Source of the DNA: Aptenodytes patagonicus
Taxonomy: Eukaryota > Chordata > Aves > Sphenisciformes > Spheniscidae
Assembly: GCF_965638725.1 (NCBI RefSeq)
Contig: NC_134950.1
Location: 135,957,636-136,021,635, forward strand
Reading direction: 5' to 3'
DNA: 64,000 bases
A program made the position numbers and the translations under genes. The notes beneath the pieces are model-generated. The model was not told where the DNA came from and did no database searches. It worked only from the letters and a program-made list of their open reading frames with translations. Within the stretch, counting starts at the first letter, position 1, and each line of letters begins with the position of its first letter. Positions 34,700-49,500 of the stretch are shown here, one piece after another.

Positions 34700-37600
34700 T
34701 CTGAGAGACCTGTTTAGAGCCACACCATTTACCTTGCAGGCATTTTTATACTAGTTTTGCACTATGATCAATTTTTGTACTTAATTTGTTTTTAAATTAG
34801 GAATGTTTATTTCCAGAAATCCAAATTAACTCTTGCCCCAGCCCGATTTGCAAGTGTTCCTGCAACAGCTCACTGCGTTTAATGGACCCATCACTACTTA
34901 ACCATGTGTCTCTACCCACATGCTGGGCAACAACTGTAAACTAAATGGAGACTGACCAATTCTAACATATCCCTGGACTTGGCTCCTGGTCAGAGTTGAT
35001 TGTTAAGGACAATGTTATTTAAACATTTAGTGGGCACATGCGTGTACCGTCTGACCACAGTTGCACAATACGATGTGCCCATGGTTAGAGGTGCGATCAC
35101 AGACCGTATGTAGTGATGGCCAGTCAATATCTAGCTCACAAGTTGCCATGGCCTATGCACAGACAAGTACTTCATTGTATATACTTCATGGTGTGTAGAG
35201 ATAAAGGAAGAATAGACTTTGCTGCCCAACCTAATGATGAGGTATAACCAATGGCTCAAGAGGAGTAGGGTAATACAGGCAGATTGGCAAACACTGCACT
35301 TAGTGGTTCAAATTCAGGTTCAACATGCTTCACCAGCTCAGGTATTCTTCTGCAGGCAGTGCAGGAACTGAATTTCGTTGCAGCCCTGGCAGCCTTGTGA
35401 AGTTTCTTGCTTTTGTTTGCAGCAAAGAACAAGCTTTGGTGAGACGACACGGCATAGAAGCAAGTATGGTCCTCAAGACAGGAGTCCAGCAGCGGTTTCA
35501 GTGATCCTAAAGTATAGCACTGGCAAGTGAGACGCTGTCAACAGAATGAAGAGATTGCCCAATGGAAGGAGATAGCACCCCAGCCAGCATTTCTCTCAGT
35601 AACGCAGGCTCTGACGTCCAGTCCTGTGCATCTTCAATATGTAGACTCCATGCTTCAGCACCCTCCTGGCTGGAGCCAACCCTCCCTCCTACCGCCAGCC
35701 AAGGAAAAGGGTGAAGGCAATAGCCTTAGCATTACCAGGCTTGTTTACACTAAGCCCTCATTATCTGGCAGAAAGGAGAGGGAGCATAAATCAAAGTCAA
35801 AACTGTGACTGACTATGCAAAAAAATCATATGACAGCAGCGTCCTCATGTGATTGTTGCTTTTTTGTTGTTATTAAATCAGCTACATTCCCAGTTGAAAT
35901 GTCAGGTTTCGAAGCCATTCACAATTATTTTTTAAACCACATGGGACATTAACTTTAATTGCACTCCTTTGTTTCCAGGTTGTTGATTCTAGAAGTGAAA
36001 AGTGACCTTCAAACACTGTGTTTCAGCACTGGGGGCCTGATCCAGAGTCTGCTGGGGAGAAAGGAGGTTTGAATGCTCGTTCCCAACAGGGTTTTGAGAA
36101 CCTCCAGAGGAAGACTGCTGACAACAAATGCCTGTTAATTAAAAACAAAAATTTATGAGCCTAAAAACAATAAAGTTGGTTAGGACAGAGTTCTTTGCCA
36201 TGTTATTTGATACATGAAATTGTTACATAAATATTGAGTGACACCCTCAATAAGGGCCAGCTGGTGGAAATTATTAAACACGTTGTAAATAGACTTCAGG
36301 GGCACTGAGGATCAGGCCTGCGGTTAGAGGAATCCAAACCCACCAGGGCTGGGGTAATGACTAAAAGGTGGCCGTACTGTGACGCGCCGGTCCTTCACGT
36401 TCTCCCTCCGCAGCTCTTGGGCCTTAGACTACACATTCCTGGAGGGCTGGCACAGGCAATGTTTGGATCCGCTTGTGCTGTGGCTGCAGCCGACAGCGTT
36501 AGCAAGAAAAGAGGAGAGGAGAAAGCCGTATAAGAAGGGAAGAAAGAGCTAGGAGGAACAGAGTTGTAAAAGGAGTGAAGAATAAAAAAGCCAAGGAAAA
36601 GGTTGAGAAGTGAAGACTGAAGGGACCATCTGAAAACTGATCTGACTTCTCCAAGTCTCCCAGCCATAGCCGACTATGTCTGAAAATGAGTCCATCTGAA
36701 ACACTGAAGAGTTGCTTGAAACTGGTTGATCATCACCAGACCTTAAATTAACTTTATCGTTTTTACATTATTATTATTCTTGGACTCTGAGAAACAGCTT
36801 CGCAGTTGAAACAACTGAACTGAGTTGTGCAGCTGTAAAAGAGAAAAGATTTAAAATATAACCTAAATATTCTCCTAGCAAAGAAACACACATTCAGAAA
36901 GATTTAGGGCTTAATCTGACAAAGAAGTGGGTGGGTAGGAAGCGCTTGGTACTGCACAGCTTTAGCGCCTCAGTTATTAAAGCTCATTGAGGAGACATAC
37001 AGCTCTGCTACCTGAAGGCCTGTCAGATGGCAGGGTGTGAGCACATCATGTGCACCTGCATGTCTAGACTGTGACAGAGCTGGCACGCTTGCGCCGCTAT
37101 CACACCGCCATCGCCGCAACACGAGTACAGGAATTGTTAATCACTGCTTACAGGAACTTTAAAAAAAAAAGAAGAAGGAAAAAAGAAGGGATTTGAAGAA
37201 CGAACTTGACTTTTGGCCAAGCCAGCAAAGGAAAATGAGACGATCTTGTTTTGGCAACCAGGTAGTTTTAGGTAAATGCTGTCTGCCATTACCAGTGGTC
37301 TCTCGAGGGAACTCTGCTTAAGGCTGGACAAATTCCCTTTCTGGGAAGGAATCATCTGTGTCTCGCTTCACATGGGGCAGTGGCCGTCAGCTGACTGAAC
37401 TGAACATGTAAACAAAGCTACGTGAGCAGTCTGCAATCTTTCTTGTTGTACGGGGGAAAAAAAAGCTCTACAAAAGCTCCTGATCAGTTTATGGCACCGT
37501 CCAGCTCAGTTTATAACTGAAAAATTGATTAACCCTTGCAGCTGGACAAACCGGCTTTTAGTAATTCCAGCGTCTTCATTTTTTGCTTTTGTGGTAGCTA

Positions 37601-40600
37601 CGAATTTTACCATTTTTTTATGGGAAGGTATTTCCTTGCAGTCATACTTTTCTCCAAATTCCTGTGTTGGGGTTGATGTTTTCCAAACTTGGCACTTGAC
37701 CACAGCATATAATTCTGGAGATTTTTTTGTGATAAAAGTCATTTTTGGCCTGATTTCCTCTAGAGGGAAGGCTCGAATGAGCACGCCAGCTCTCCGCCTT
37801 TTTAGGGGTGTCTCTCTGTTGGTCCCTCCCTGCGAACGCTAAACTCACTGCTCAGTCACAGCCATGTGTGTGACAGAGTGCCCAAAAACACCTCATGAAA
37901 GCAGCTTGTGGGGAAGGTAGGGGAACCCCAGAAATCATCTGCAGCGCCTTGACATCAGCAAATCCTCATGAGAGCTCGGCCTTGAGATACAGACCCAGAG
38001 AGCGCTCCGGTCCACTCATCCCCCACCGGTGGACTTGGCTTCCCTGCCCGTGGGAGTTCGCACTAATTCGTGCAGATGACCAGCAGTTGAAGACAAAGCA
38101 CGATAACAGATACCGACCCTCCAGACCGCACCACGCATCTTTTTTTTAAAGGTGTGTAAACAAAGCAAGTTTATTCAATGTCTCTAGGCAAGTTTTGTTT
38201 TTTTTTTTTTAAACTGTGGTGTCAGTGCAAGGAGGAGGTGTAACTATCCTGGTAGTCCCAGTGCTCTGCTGCTGTAGCCCATGGTCTTCCAAAGGTCTCT
38301 GTAAGCTTCTGGCTCGCTCTGTGTGCACCTCAGCTAACCCACTTTCAGTTTTGAAGCTGCCGCAGTTCATTTATAGTCTGGACATTGGTTTTACAGTACT
38401 ACTTTTCTCATACTGATTTAATGAACTGTTAGTTATGTCGTTTTATTTTCACAATGATTCATCAAGGCACAGTCCTCTTCCAATCAGGAGAGCAGATAAT
38501 TGCTGTAAAAGTGCATGGTTATGACTGTGTGAGACCCGTATTTTACATCATATTATAATGAAATCCACTCAGGTCTCCCTGTTGCTCAGAGAGGTCTTAA
38601 AAGATAGATAGATTTTGTACCGTTTGGCTCAAGAGAGAGCAATCAAATTATTGCTGAAACATTCTGTTTTCTCGAAAGACATTCATTGATATTTTGGCCA
38701 GGAAAAAGAAAAATTTCTTCAAAAAAAGTAATCCAGGAACAATCAAACTGGCAAAACCCAACCAAAAAGGTGACGTATCAAAGAGAATATACTTAACAAG
38801 AACGTCTGCTGTGTAGTCATTTTGGTGGGAGGACACTGAAGGAGAAGTAGTCGGAGCCAAAGTCTGCTCCTTTAAAGCTTTTCTAAGAAACAATATAAAC
38901 TGCATGTACTCAATGGTACCATATTCCCTGTATATGCTATGTTTCACTTATTGTGGGCTGGGGATAAGAGTTTAGCACAGAAGCTCAGTTGTTTTATGGT
39001 CCAGTGAAATCGCCTTGACTGCTCAAGAAATAACCTCAGCACTTCCCTGAAATAGGAGTCAGAATAAATGAAAATGCTGGCAGCTGAACTTTAGCGTAAC
39101 ATACTCTTTAATGTGTTAACAGCAAGAATATGAGCAAAATTCTGCATTTTTGGACTGTATTCCCACTGACTCATGGCATTAATTCAGACAGTAACCTCTT
39201 CCTTCGAGGCTAGACCCAGCAGTGAATATACAGGCAATGGAGAGGGGAGAAAAAAGATGCCTATATTATATAGCAACCAGCTTTCTATCTAGAAGCCCAG
39301 TTTAGATAGTAACATTTATGGCATAAAAGGAAGGCAAACTCTGAGCAAGTGGAGCTGTTGTGCTCCTAGTGATGGTTTGCTGTCGCCCTAGGACTTAAAT
39401 CCACCTGGATCCTCCTTCTGTGGCTGACAGCATTGAGGAGGACTCATTCGGGGGCCTGGAGGGAAATAGAAGGATTAAGGTCATATGGGTTTTGGCTTGG
39501 TTTGGTTTGGGTTTTTCCAAGTTTACCTGCTGCCACTTGCACAGAGTGGTCACGGCGTGCTGGGACCACGGGTTAACCGGCGAGACACAGGAGGAGCAGT
39601 CTGGTTGTGCCGTAGCTTGCCCGTTTCCACATGCACGCATGCATCACCACGTCGACTCATCTTCGGCTGCTGCAGAGCAGTGGGTGGCAGGATCAGGCCC
39701 TGATGTCGCAATACGGCGCCGGCAGGAGAGGGGAGGAAGTCCAGGCTGGTAACGCAGCTGTGCAGCCCCCAGATCAGTGCGGGTTACTGCCCCGGCCCTC
39801 CGATGCACGGCTGGAGGGGCTCCTGCTTGCAAAAACTTTAACAGGAACTGCTGTTTTACTTTCACTGGGAGGAAAGTATATTTTTAATGCCCTGTTCCCA
39901 AATACATTACATAATAATCTTTAACAGTTCTGATCACACGTGGGCAGGGAAATATATCATTACATATGTTAAATATATAGGAGTTAGTCTTCTGAGTTTG
40001 TCTTAAACACCAATATCCTTTATTTATATTCTCTGTGATAGGAGCAGTAAATTTGCACTGATTCTGTTTTAAATCTGCATTGGGATATGGATATTTTATT
40101 TCAACTTTCTTTGCCAGTACTGGAAAACCTAACATGACTTTATTGTGTTACTGTATGAGAAGCAAAAAATTGATTTAATACAGCAGCCTACTTGCAATCC
40201 CTGGCTTAAGTGAAATACTAAGGGTAAAATCTCTCTGTCTAGCATGTGTAATGCACAGATCACCAGAGCTAAGAGCTCTGCGTGGGAAATACTATATGAC
40301 TTGATAAGAATCATTACAGAAAATGTGTGTGCATCATGTAACAGAAAAATCGGCTTCTCAGATCTGTAGTTTAAATTGTCCCTCCTAAAAGCGCAAAATA
40401 GCTTAACAAATCTTCCCTCAGCTGTGCTGCTTAATTGCAGCTGGTTGCTCGGAGCACTGCTGTATGCCAGTGGTCTGGAAGGAAGAGAAAGCTCTGCCGT
40501 GCCTAACACAAGGGGTTACATTTTCACTGCAAATGGTTCAGTTCTGCTGCACGTGGAAAGAAGTTGAACAGTTATAAAAAATAATTCAGATCCAATGTAA

Positions 40601-43600
40601 GGTAGTTGCAGATCTTCTCAGTAAAGGACATCATTATATCCAATCTGAATAGTCTGAATTTAATCCTGTACTGTAAGCGTCTGATAGCAAAGTATGAAAA
40701 ATGGAATAGTCCTGAAGAAAAGAAAATAAAGAAATGAGAAGGGTAAGTGAAGAGGAAGAAAATGGATTGTACATTAAGACCTCTATAAATTTACATTGAT
40801 TTTTCATGCTGCAGTTGTGGTGAGTGGTGTTCAGATGAAGGCAAAAAATTATGTTTTTATGAAACACGAACAAAATGATAACATGAAAATAGAGATAATT
40901 TGATCTACTACTAGAACAAGTACCTAGTTCTTCTATTATTACACAATACAAAAGAACTTTCGGCAAGAAAACTGGTTATCGAATGGTGCTTTGTAGAATG
41001 AAAAATAAAAACATAAGAAAAATCAGCATTTGCTAAGACATAGACACCAAGGAAACTCAAGCTGTGAATCATTCTTCACTGAGCAATTTTCTTAACAGTT
41101 CAACTTCTGTGGATGTTCTGATAGCAAATAAAAACTACATCAGATGGGTGCTGAGGACAGACTAATTAATTACTAATACATTTCCATGTATTTGAATTTT
41201 ATTGAAATCAAGAAGTTTAATCAAGACGTTGACAAATGTAAAGAAATGTAGTACACAGCCCAAACAGCTATATTTATTTTATTTAGAATATAATGGGAAG
41301 TCAGAGCTTCTTTACCTTGTCATGGTGTTTATTGTCTAGGGTAAAATTCAAAAGTCTGAAGCTGGGAGCAAACTTGATGAAGCTGCTTACCTGTTTTGGC
41401 AGCTGAATTACTGGATTTCACCCAGATACGCATTTATGTTCCCTTCCCCTTCTGTGCCCCTATACTTTTACTTGGCACATACGAATGTTTACATTTTTAG
41501 GCAGAAATAATCCACTGAGTAGTAAAACACAGCTGGAGGTCACTGATGAGTGAAAATGAGCAAATGAACCTCACGGTGAGAACACCGCCTGGTGCCGTTA
41601 GCTGCAGTGATGTTGCCGCTTGGCAGCAGGGTGAGAAGAGTAAATAGCGTCGCTGAGGCACCGTGTCACCCGGCCGGAGCGCTGGCAGCAGCACCCGCTT
41701 TGCGGATCAGTGTTTTGCATGGATATGGTTTTCACCAATGCCTCAGAAAAAATCCAGCTCTGGGCTCTGGTAGATGTCTTTAACTGTAAGGCGTCTCAAA
41801 ATTGTCTCGTTAAACCACAGCTGAACCATCAGAACAGTGAGATCGGTTTGTTTGCTTTAATTTTTTGCTTGTGTCTTAACACTTAGCACAAAAGTGACTT
41901 ACGGTACGTATCTCCCTGTCTAACTGAAGCAAGATAAAAAGCTTCATAGTAAATGCACAGGGCCATGTGACTGAGGAGAGAAAGTAGAGAGATTTTTCAG
42001 AAAGGAAATGTTAAAAACATCACTGCCGTCTGCGGGTGCTTTGCAGAGAGTCTGTAAGACAGGGTTCTTCATCATCCTCGCCATCTCAGCTGTCCAAAGA
42101 GCGAGAGGGAAAGCACGATGAGGTGGGGTGTTCAAAACATCTTCTGCAGCTGGGAAAAAGCTGCATGAATATGAAGGAGACTCCGCTATCACTCTACTCT
42201 TTGGGTAAATAACTTACTTTGCTTTCTACAAGTATGGGAGGAAAATCAAGAGGAGGGAGGATTAGTAATACTTTAAGCAAAATGAGGGCCGCAAGCATAA
42301 CAATACGTAAAAATACCATGCAGCTGTGTATGTAATTATCAATAACCACCATCAGCGCTCTGCCCGCTGCACTGAGGAATGGCAGCGTGTTCCTGACCCT
42401 GTACATCCACCCAGCACCTCTAATACCTTGTTAAGGACTCGTGCTCGCGGTGATTGAAAACGTTTGAAGGCAGCTTTGATTTGTTTCTTTAATTCGTATG
42501 AAATGGGAAGGTTCTGAGAGACAGTGATCGAAGATGATGTTTTGGTTCAGTGGAGCAGCCCACCAAAACATCATAAACCAGCTTCCCTTCCCTCTGGATA
42601 ACCCAGCACGGTCTTCCCAGGAGCTAATACAGTCTCTCCCCAGGAAGGACTTTGCACTGACAACTGCTCCTCTGTTTAAGCAGCTAAAAATGTTTCTGGC
42701 TGTCTAAATTCAGTGGAAAACTCTATGAAAATCACAAAGTATTTCATTAAGAATTTAGTGCCAGGTCTTCAAGGCTCCTAGAATTACAGCAACTGTAAAT
42801 AAAACAAGTAAGGAACAAACTGCATTATGAAATTTTTGAAGTCAAATATAGCAAGGCTTAAGGACACTATTTGAGTATCTTGAAAGGCACAGGGAGGACA
42901 TTTACACTGTTCCATAGTCACATGCTTTGGACGTCAGCTGACATTTGTTGGAAAGCTTCAGGACGGTGTGTTCATGCAGATAGGAGTCAAAAGCCCCAGA
43001 AAATACAATCTTCTTGAAATTTTTGCTCAAATTACAGAACCTGCCTCTTCATCACAATTCTGTACTGAAAGCAGAGGGACGTGCAAACTCTGTCTTTTAC
43101 CTACAACATGGTTTACAGTTTTCATTCCTATAGTATTTGAATGCTTTTCATGTGTTTTCAGATTATGCAGCACTCTCTCTCATAATGTATTTGTAATAGA
43201 TACTATTCTTAAATAAAAAAAAGTTTCAGGTTCTTTACAACAGAAGAAAGATGATTTCCTGTTGGGTGGGGACCACCAAGTCATCCAGAGCTTTGAGATG
43301 GCTTCTCCTTAAACCAAGCATCCCTGATACACAAGGCAGGCTTTGGCTCCCAAGAGCTGCGTCTGGCTAGAACATAAATGAGAACTATTAACTATTTAAA
43401 TCAGAGCAAATATAGACTAAGGCAGAGCAGGCAGTTTAAAAGGGACTCCATCCCTACTCATTGCATTCTTGTTGGACGGGTCCTTTTCTTTTGCTGCGCC
43501 TCAGTCTAGGGCCATTTCAATGGCTGTAAGGGCTGTAGTAATGTCTGTAAGGGTCTGTTTCCCAGTAGTGACCTTTGGTTAAGTTCCTTTCTGAATCCCG

Positions 43601-45615
43601 ATTCCTTTGGTGTTTAAGTCAGCCCCTCTAATGCTTTTGCAGAAGGTTTTGTGGAGAAAGAGTTGATGGACACAAGTTTTTTGCTAATAGTAATTTACAG
43701 AGATAATGCTGAGAGCAGGCAGATCTGCGCTTCAAGATACATCACAATCTTTAGGGAGAGCTTTTAAATTCAGTTAAAAAATTACTGGCCTGGGGGATTA
43801 TAGTAGACAGTGCGGGAGACCAGCAGGGTGTTTAATTCTATTTCTTATGTACCTGCAAACCATTGAAAGGTAGCAATTTTGTAGCAGTCTATGTAACCTT
43901 TCATTTACCTTTAAAGTCTCCAAATAAGCATGAATTGATTTAAATCCCAACAGCCTACAGCAGGTTTTCAAACTGAATAGGGTGAGGAATTTTAAAATGT
44001 CATAGGAATAAAGACAAGACTTATCTGATTAGGGAAAAGGGTTCCTTTGATGTTTATATCTTCCCAAGTTTCTCTGTAATTAAGAACTGGCAAAACGAAC
44101 TTGCTAATAGAACCACTTAGTGTTAGTACCACAGCACTCTTTAGTGGGCATAATCAGCTATCACTGCTTTGTGCTAAGCGTTCCATGACCATATAATGAT
44201 CATCCAGGCAGTCAAGCACCAGTATTGCAGGAGTGTTTTCATGTGCTCTTGTGGTTCTACAGTATGGCCTCGGCTCAGCCAGTCTTCTACCATGCCAGCT
44301 TTGGTGCCCTGGATAAACACAACCCTAGTTAGTACTTGCCTATTATCTATATAATTCACTGATCATAAGCAAAGGTTGCTCTTGTATTAACTCAAGCTCT
44401 TGTGGTAGCCATAGGACCAGCATGTAATCTTTGGTGGCTTCCAACTTGGCCAATACAGGTAGCAACATTTGGGAGGCAGGAAGAGAGCGTGGCAGCAGAG
44501 AATAAGAATAAGCAGCATAGTTACACCTTTTTTCGTATGATTAGGGTAATGCTTTGATGATCCAGGACACAAACCTCAGTGGAACCTATCTGCCCACAGA
44601 GAGGAGAAGGTGCATAGAGATGCAATCCTCTGCGAGGGACCCAAGCAAACTTTTACAGTCATCCTTTTCTCATTATCATTGTGAGGGACTTCTCAACACC
44701 TGCTTCCTTGCTTTCACCCTCTCAGGCTGCAACGGGCCACAGCTGAAGCAAGCGGGAAGGAGGCTCTGCCCCCTGGCAGTGCAGGTATTCTAGGAGCGAT
44801 GCAATAGGGCTGAAGGCTTGATCTACTGGTTTTCTGCTCTTTGCTTTCTCTTGTTTTACACTTGAACAGGGGAAGTCTTGCCTGACTGTTTCAAAAGTTT
44901 TATCAAGCCTTCTATGATAACTGTAAGAGGTCACCATCTGAAGATGATGGTATACGAACAGGCAGAAGCCATGTCAAGTTAGAGGAGATGTGGTTACTGG
45001 TTCAGTGGTGTTTCCTGTGGAAAGCCCGTCAGAGCCGTGCTCTGGAGTCTCCCTGAGCTTCAGTTTACTGGTGAGTCTGAATATTCTTATTTACTGGGTT
45101 GTCTTGAGTGTTTTTGAGCCTTTTTGGGGGGCAGTGGTTGCCATGCAAAGTAAAGGAGGCTGCATATAGTGATGCACGGTCAGCTCTCTCCAGTCTGAAC
45201 GGAGGGAGCCAGTGGCTGTTTGGGCTTCTTGAGTCTGCCGTGTGTGATGGAAAAACATCTTAAATTGTCTGAGTTCATTCACATTCAGAATCTCCTGTAC
45301 ATTAAGCCTTATGGAGTAAGTTTTGTTAGGTTTAAGATTAGAAGACGAATGAATATGTTGCAGACCTCCTCAGCTGATATTTATAGCCAGCACTTTCTTC
45401 AAAATAATCTGAAGATATGTGAAATGTCTTGAAAAATTTCACATGTGTTTTGGCAGAAATGGTATTCTCTGCCAAAGGAAAGAGCAAGCAAATTAATGTA
45501 GTGTGTCATACAATAGGATGAAGGGTTAGCGATACAGTAATGGGTTAGTGAACAATTATTGCCAGAAACTGGCCAGAAGGCAAAAAATATTATAATGATT
45601 GTCTTATTTTAGTAA
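34700..45615. other. Intergenic stretch upstream of GPNMB
   Basis: About 10.9 kb with no recognised gene. Frames of 60-130 codons occur on both strands but none shows a family match, splice structure or GC shift. Unrecognised old repeats are probable. Enhancers for GPNMB could lie here but nothing specific can be called. Confidence 0.5.
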
Positions 45616-45620
45616 GATTG

Positions 45621-46152
45621 TGTCGTGGTTTAACTTCAGTCGGCAACTAAGCACCACACAGCCTCTCGCTCACTCCCCCCCACCCGGTGGGATGGGGGAG
45701 AGAATTGGAAGAGCACAAGTGAGAAAAACTCGTGGGTTGAGATAAAAACAGTTTAATAATTGAAATAAAATGATGATAATAATAATAATAATAATACACA
45801 AAGCAAGTGATGCACAGTACAATTGCTCACCACCCGCCGACCGATGCCCAGCCAGTCCCCGAGCAGCGGCCCCCCCGGCCAGCTTTCCCCAGTTTATGTA
45901 CTGAGCATGACGTCACATGGTATGGAATGTCCCTTTGGCCAGTTTGGCTGTGCCCCCTCCCAGCTTCTTGTGCACCTCCAGCCTTCTCAGTCGGTAGAAC
46001 ATGGGAAGCTGAAAAGTCCTTGGCTAGTGTAAGCATTACCTAGCAACAACTAAAACATCGGTGCGTTATCAACTTTGTTCTCATCCTAAATCCAAAACAC
46101 CATACCAGCTACTAGAAAGGAAATTAACTCTATCCCTGCCGAAACCAGGACA
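45621..46152 (-). repeat. 3' LTR of the endogenous retrovirus
   Basis: 532 bp, identical to the 5' LTR except C at 45860 where the 5' LTR has T. That base is the C of a CpG. The CRE palindrome is at 45908-45915. Confidence 0.95.
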
Positions 46153-46595
46153 ATATCCACCCCTTATTCTATACCATCTGCGTCATGCTCAAGTCTCATA
46201 TTTTCCAGTACATTTTCATTAATCACCACCCCTTTATATATATACACACACACACACAGAGATATCATTCCCTTAGTCTGTGGGCCATCCCTCTAAAATG
46301 TTCGGTGAGTTCATTCAGTCCATGACTTCGGGCTCCATCTGTCGTAATAATCTTTCAGGGCAGGAAAAATGGAGATGGTATGTGGTGTTGGATTGTTTCA
46401 TGTTGAAGTCAGTTCTGGTACCATCATCACTGTGCTTTGCTTGGTTTCACTGAAGTTATTCTTCATTAGTCTGGGTGATTCTTATTGTAATAACATTAGT
46501 ATGGCATATAATATTATTAGTATTATTAGTATATCTGTGTATTATTAGTATAACTATTATAACTATAATTAGTACTTAACATCACATAATTCAGA
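46153..46595 (-). other. Pol to 3' LTR interval of the provirus (no env)
   Basis: This AT-rich interval holds ATTAGT-like repeats (about 46486-46576), a TA/CA dinucleotide run (46234-46259) and a purine-rich tract (46157-46170) next to the LTR that probably serves as the polypurine tract. No coding frame of note and nothing resembling env. Confidence 0.75.
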
Positions 46596-49500
46596 TCATT
46601 GGCTATTCTCACCCAAAATCAAATCCCCTTGAGGTACACATCGGACTTCCCCATCCTCCCGCATTATCCACCAAGTGCACCCAGGTCCTTGAGCAAAAGC
46701 AATCCCATGGATGGGTCTGCCTCTGCCTGAGGCAGGAATAACCCAGACTGTCTTCCCCAGCATATTTTTTATGTGCACTACAGGGACTTTATTCCCATCT
46801 ACAGTACGTAAAAGTTCTGACTGGGCAGGGCCTGCTCGATTGGCAGATCCCCTAGTGTTGACTAACCAGGTGGCCTTTGCTAAATGCGTATCCCAATGTT
46901 TGAACGTCCCGCCACCCATTGCTCTCAGTGTAGTCTTTAACAGTCCATTGTATCGTTCAATTTTCCCGGAGGCTGGTGCATGATAGGGGATGTGATACAC
47001 CCACTCAATGCCGTGCTCTTTGGCCCAGGTGTCTATGAGGTTGTTTCGGAAATGAGTCCCATTGTCTGACTCAATTCTTTCTGGGGTGCCATGTCGCCAT
47101 AGGACTTGCTTTTCAAGGCCCAGGATAGTGTTCCGGGCGGTGGCATGGGGCACGGGATTATGTTTCCAGCCATCCGGTGGTTGCCTCCACCATTGTAAGC
47201 ACGTGGCGCTTGCCTTGGCGGGTTTGTGGGCGTGTGATATAATCGATCTGCCAGGCCTCCCCATATTTATATTTCAACCATCGTCCTCCATACCAAAAAG
47301 GCTTTAACCGCTTGGCTTGTTTGATTGCAGCGCATGTTTCGCATTCATGGATAACCTGGGCTATAGTGTCCATTGTCAAGTCCACCCCTCGATCACGAGC
47401 CCATCTGTATGTTGCATCTCTTCCTTGGTGGCCTGAGGTGTCATGGGCCCACCGAGCTAGAAATAATTCACCCTTATGTTGCCAGTCCAGATCCACCTGA
47501 GCCACTTCAATCTTAGCAGCCTGATCCACCTGCTGGTTATTTTGATGTTCTTCAGTGGCCCGACTCTTGGGTACGTGAGCATCTACGTGACGGACTTTTA
47601 CAACCAGGTTCTCCACCCGGGCAGCAATATCTTGCCACAATGCGGCAGCCCAGATGGGTTTGCCTCTGCGCTGCCAGTTGCTCTGCTTCCATTGCTGCAA
47701 GCACCCCCACGGGGCATTTGCCACCATCCATGAGTCAGTATAGAGATAGAGCACTGGCCACTTTTCTCGGTCAGCAATGTCTAAAGCCAGCTGGATGGCC
47801 TTTACTTCTGCAAATTGGCTCGATTCACCTTCTCCTTCAGCAGTTTCTACAACTTGTCGCATAGGACTCCATACAGCAGCTTTCCACCTCCGATGTTTTC
47901 CCACAAGACGACAGGACCCATCAGTGAACAGGGCATATTGCTTCTCATTTTCTGGTAGTTCATTATACATTGGGGCCTCTTCAGCACGCGTTACCTCCTC
48001 CTCTGGCGATATTCCAAAATCTTTGCCCTCTGGCCAATCCATGATCACTTCCAGGATTCCTGGGCAACTGGGGTTTCCTATTCGAGCCCGTTGTGTGATC
48101 AGTGCGACCCACTTACTCCACGTAGCATCAGTTGCATGATGTGTACAGGGGACCCTCCCTCTGAACATCCAGCCTAGCACCGGCAGTCGGGGTGCCAGGA
48201 GGAGCTGTGCTTCAGTGCCGATCACTTCTGAAGCAGCTCGAACCCCTTCATATGCTGCTAATATCTCTTTTTCAGTTGGAGTATAGCGGGCCTCGGATCC
48301 TCTGTATCCCCGACTCCAAAACCGTAGGGGTCGACCTCGAGTCTCCCCTGCTGCTTTCTGCCAGAGGCTCCAGGTTGGGCCGTTCTCCCCGGCTGCGGTG
48401 TAGAGCACATTTTTTACCTCTTGCCCTGCCCGGACTGGCCCCAGGGCTACTGCATGAACTATCTCCCATTTAATTTGTTCAAAAGCTTGTCGTTGCTCAG
48501 GGCCCCATTTGAAATCGTTCTTCTTTCAGGCCACTTGATAGAGAGGGTTTACAATCAGACTGTAATTTGGAATGTGCATTCTCCAAAAACCCACTACGCC
48601 TAAGAAAGCTTGTGTTTCCTTTTTGCTAGTTGGTGGAGACATGGCTGTTATTTTGTTGATCACATCCATTGGGATCTGACGACGTCCATCTTGCCATTTT
48701 ATTCCTAAAAACTGGATCTCCTGTGCAGGTCCCTTGACCTTACTTTGTTTTATGGCAAAACCGGCCTTCAGCAGGATTTGGACTATTTCCTTCCCTTTTT
48801 CAAAAACTTCTCCTGCTGTGTTGCCCCACACGATGATATCATCAATGTATTGCAGGTGTTCTGGAGCTCCACCCTGTTCTAGTGCAGTCTGGATCAGTCC
48901 ATGGCAAATGGTAGGGCTGTGTTTCCACCCCTGGGGCAGTCGGTTCCAGGTGTACTGAACACCCTTCCAAGTGAAAGCAAACTGTGGCCTGCACTCCGCT
49001 GCCAAAGGGATTGAGAAAAACGCATTAGCAATATCAATTGTGGCATACCACTTGGCTGCCTTTGACTCCAGTTCGTATTGAAGTTCTAGCATGTCTGGCA
49101 CAGCAGCACTCAGCGGTGGCGTGACTTCATTTAGGCCACGATAGTCTACTGTTAGTCTCCACTCTCCGTTAGATTTCCGCACTGGCCATATGGGACTGTT
49201 AAAGGGTGAGCGGGTCTTGCTGATCACTCCTTGGCTCTCCAGTCGACGAATCAGCTTATGGATGGGAATCAGGGAGTCTCGGTTGGTGCGATATTGCCGC
49301 CGGTGCACTGTGATGGTAGCAATTGGCACTTGTTGGTCTTCGACCTTCAGCAACCCCACAACAGAGGGGTCCTCCGAAAGACCAGGCAAGGTGGACAGCT
49401 GTTTAATTTCCTCCATCTCCAAGGCAGCTGTACCAAAAGCCCACCGGTACCCTTTTGGGTCCTTGAAATACCCTCTCCTGAGGTCATCTATGCCAAGGAT

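Noticed and set aside
45807-46043. An identical pair of short open frames repeated at 52344-52580 and echoed near 63528-63746
   Set aside because: They are inside the three LTR copies and simply reflect LTR identity, not a duplicated gene.
46153-46595. Possible env remnant after integrase
   Set aside because: Only about 440 bases of AT-rich repeats, with no signal peptide, fusion or membrane segment.
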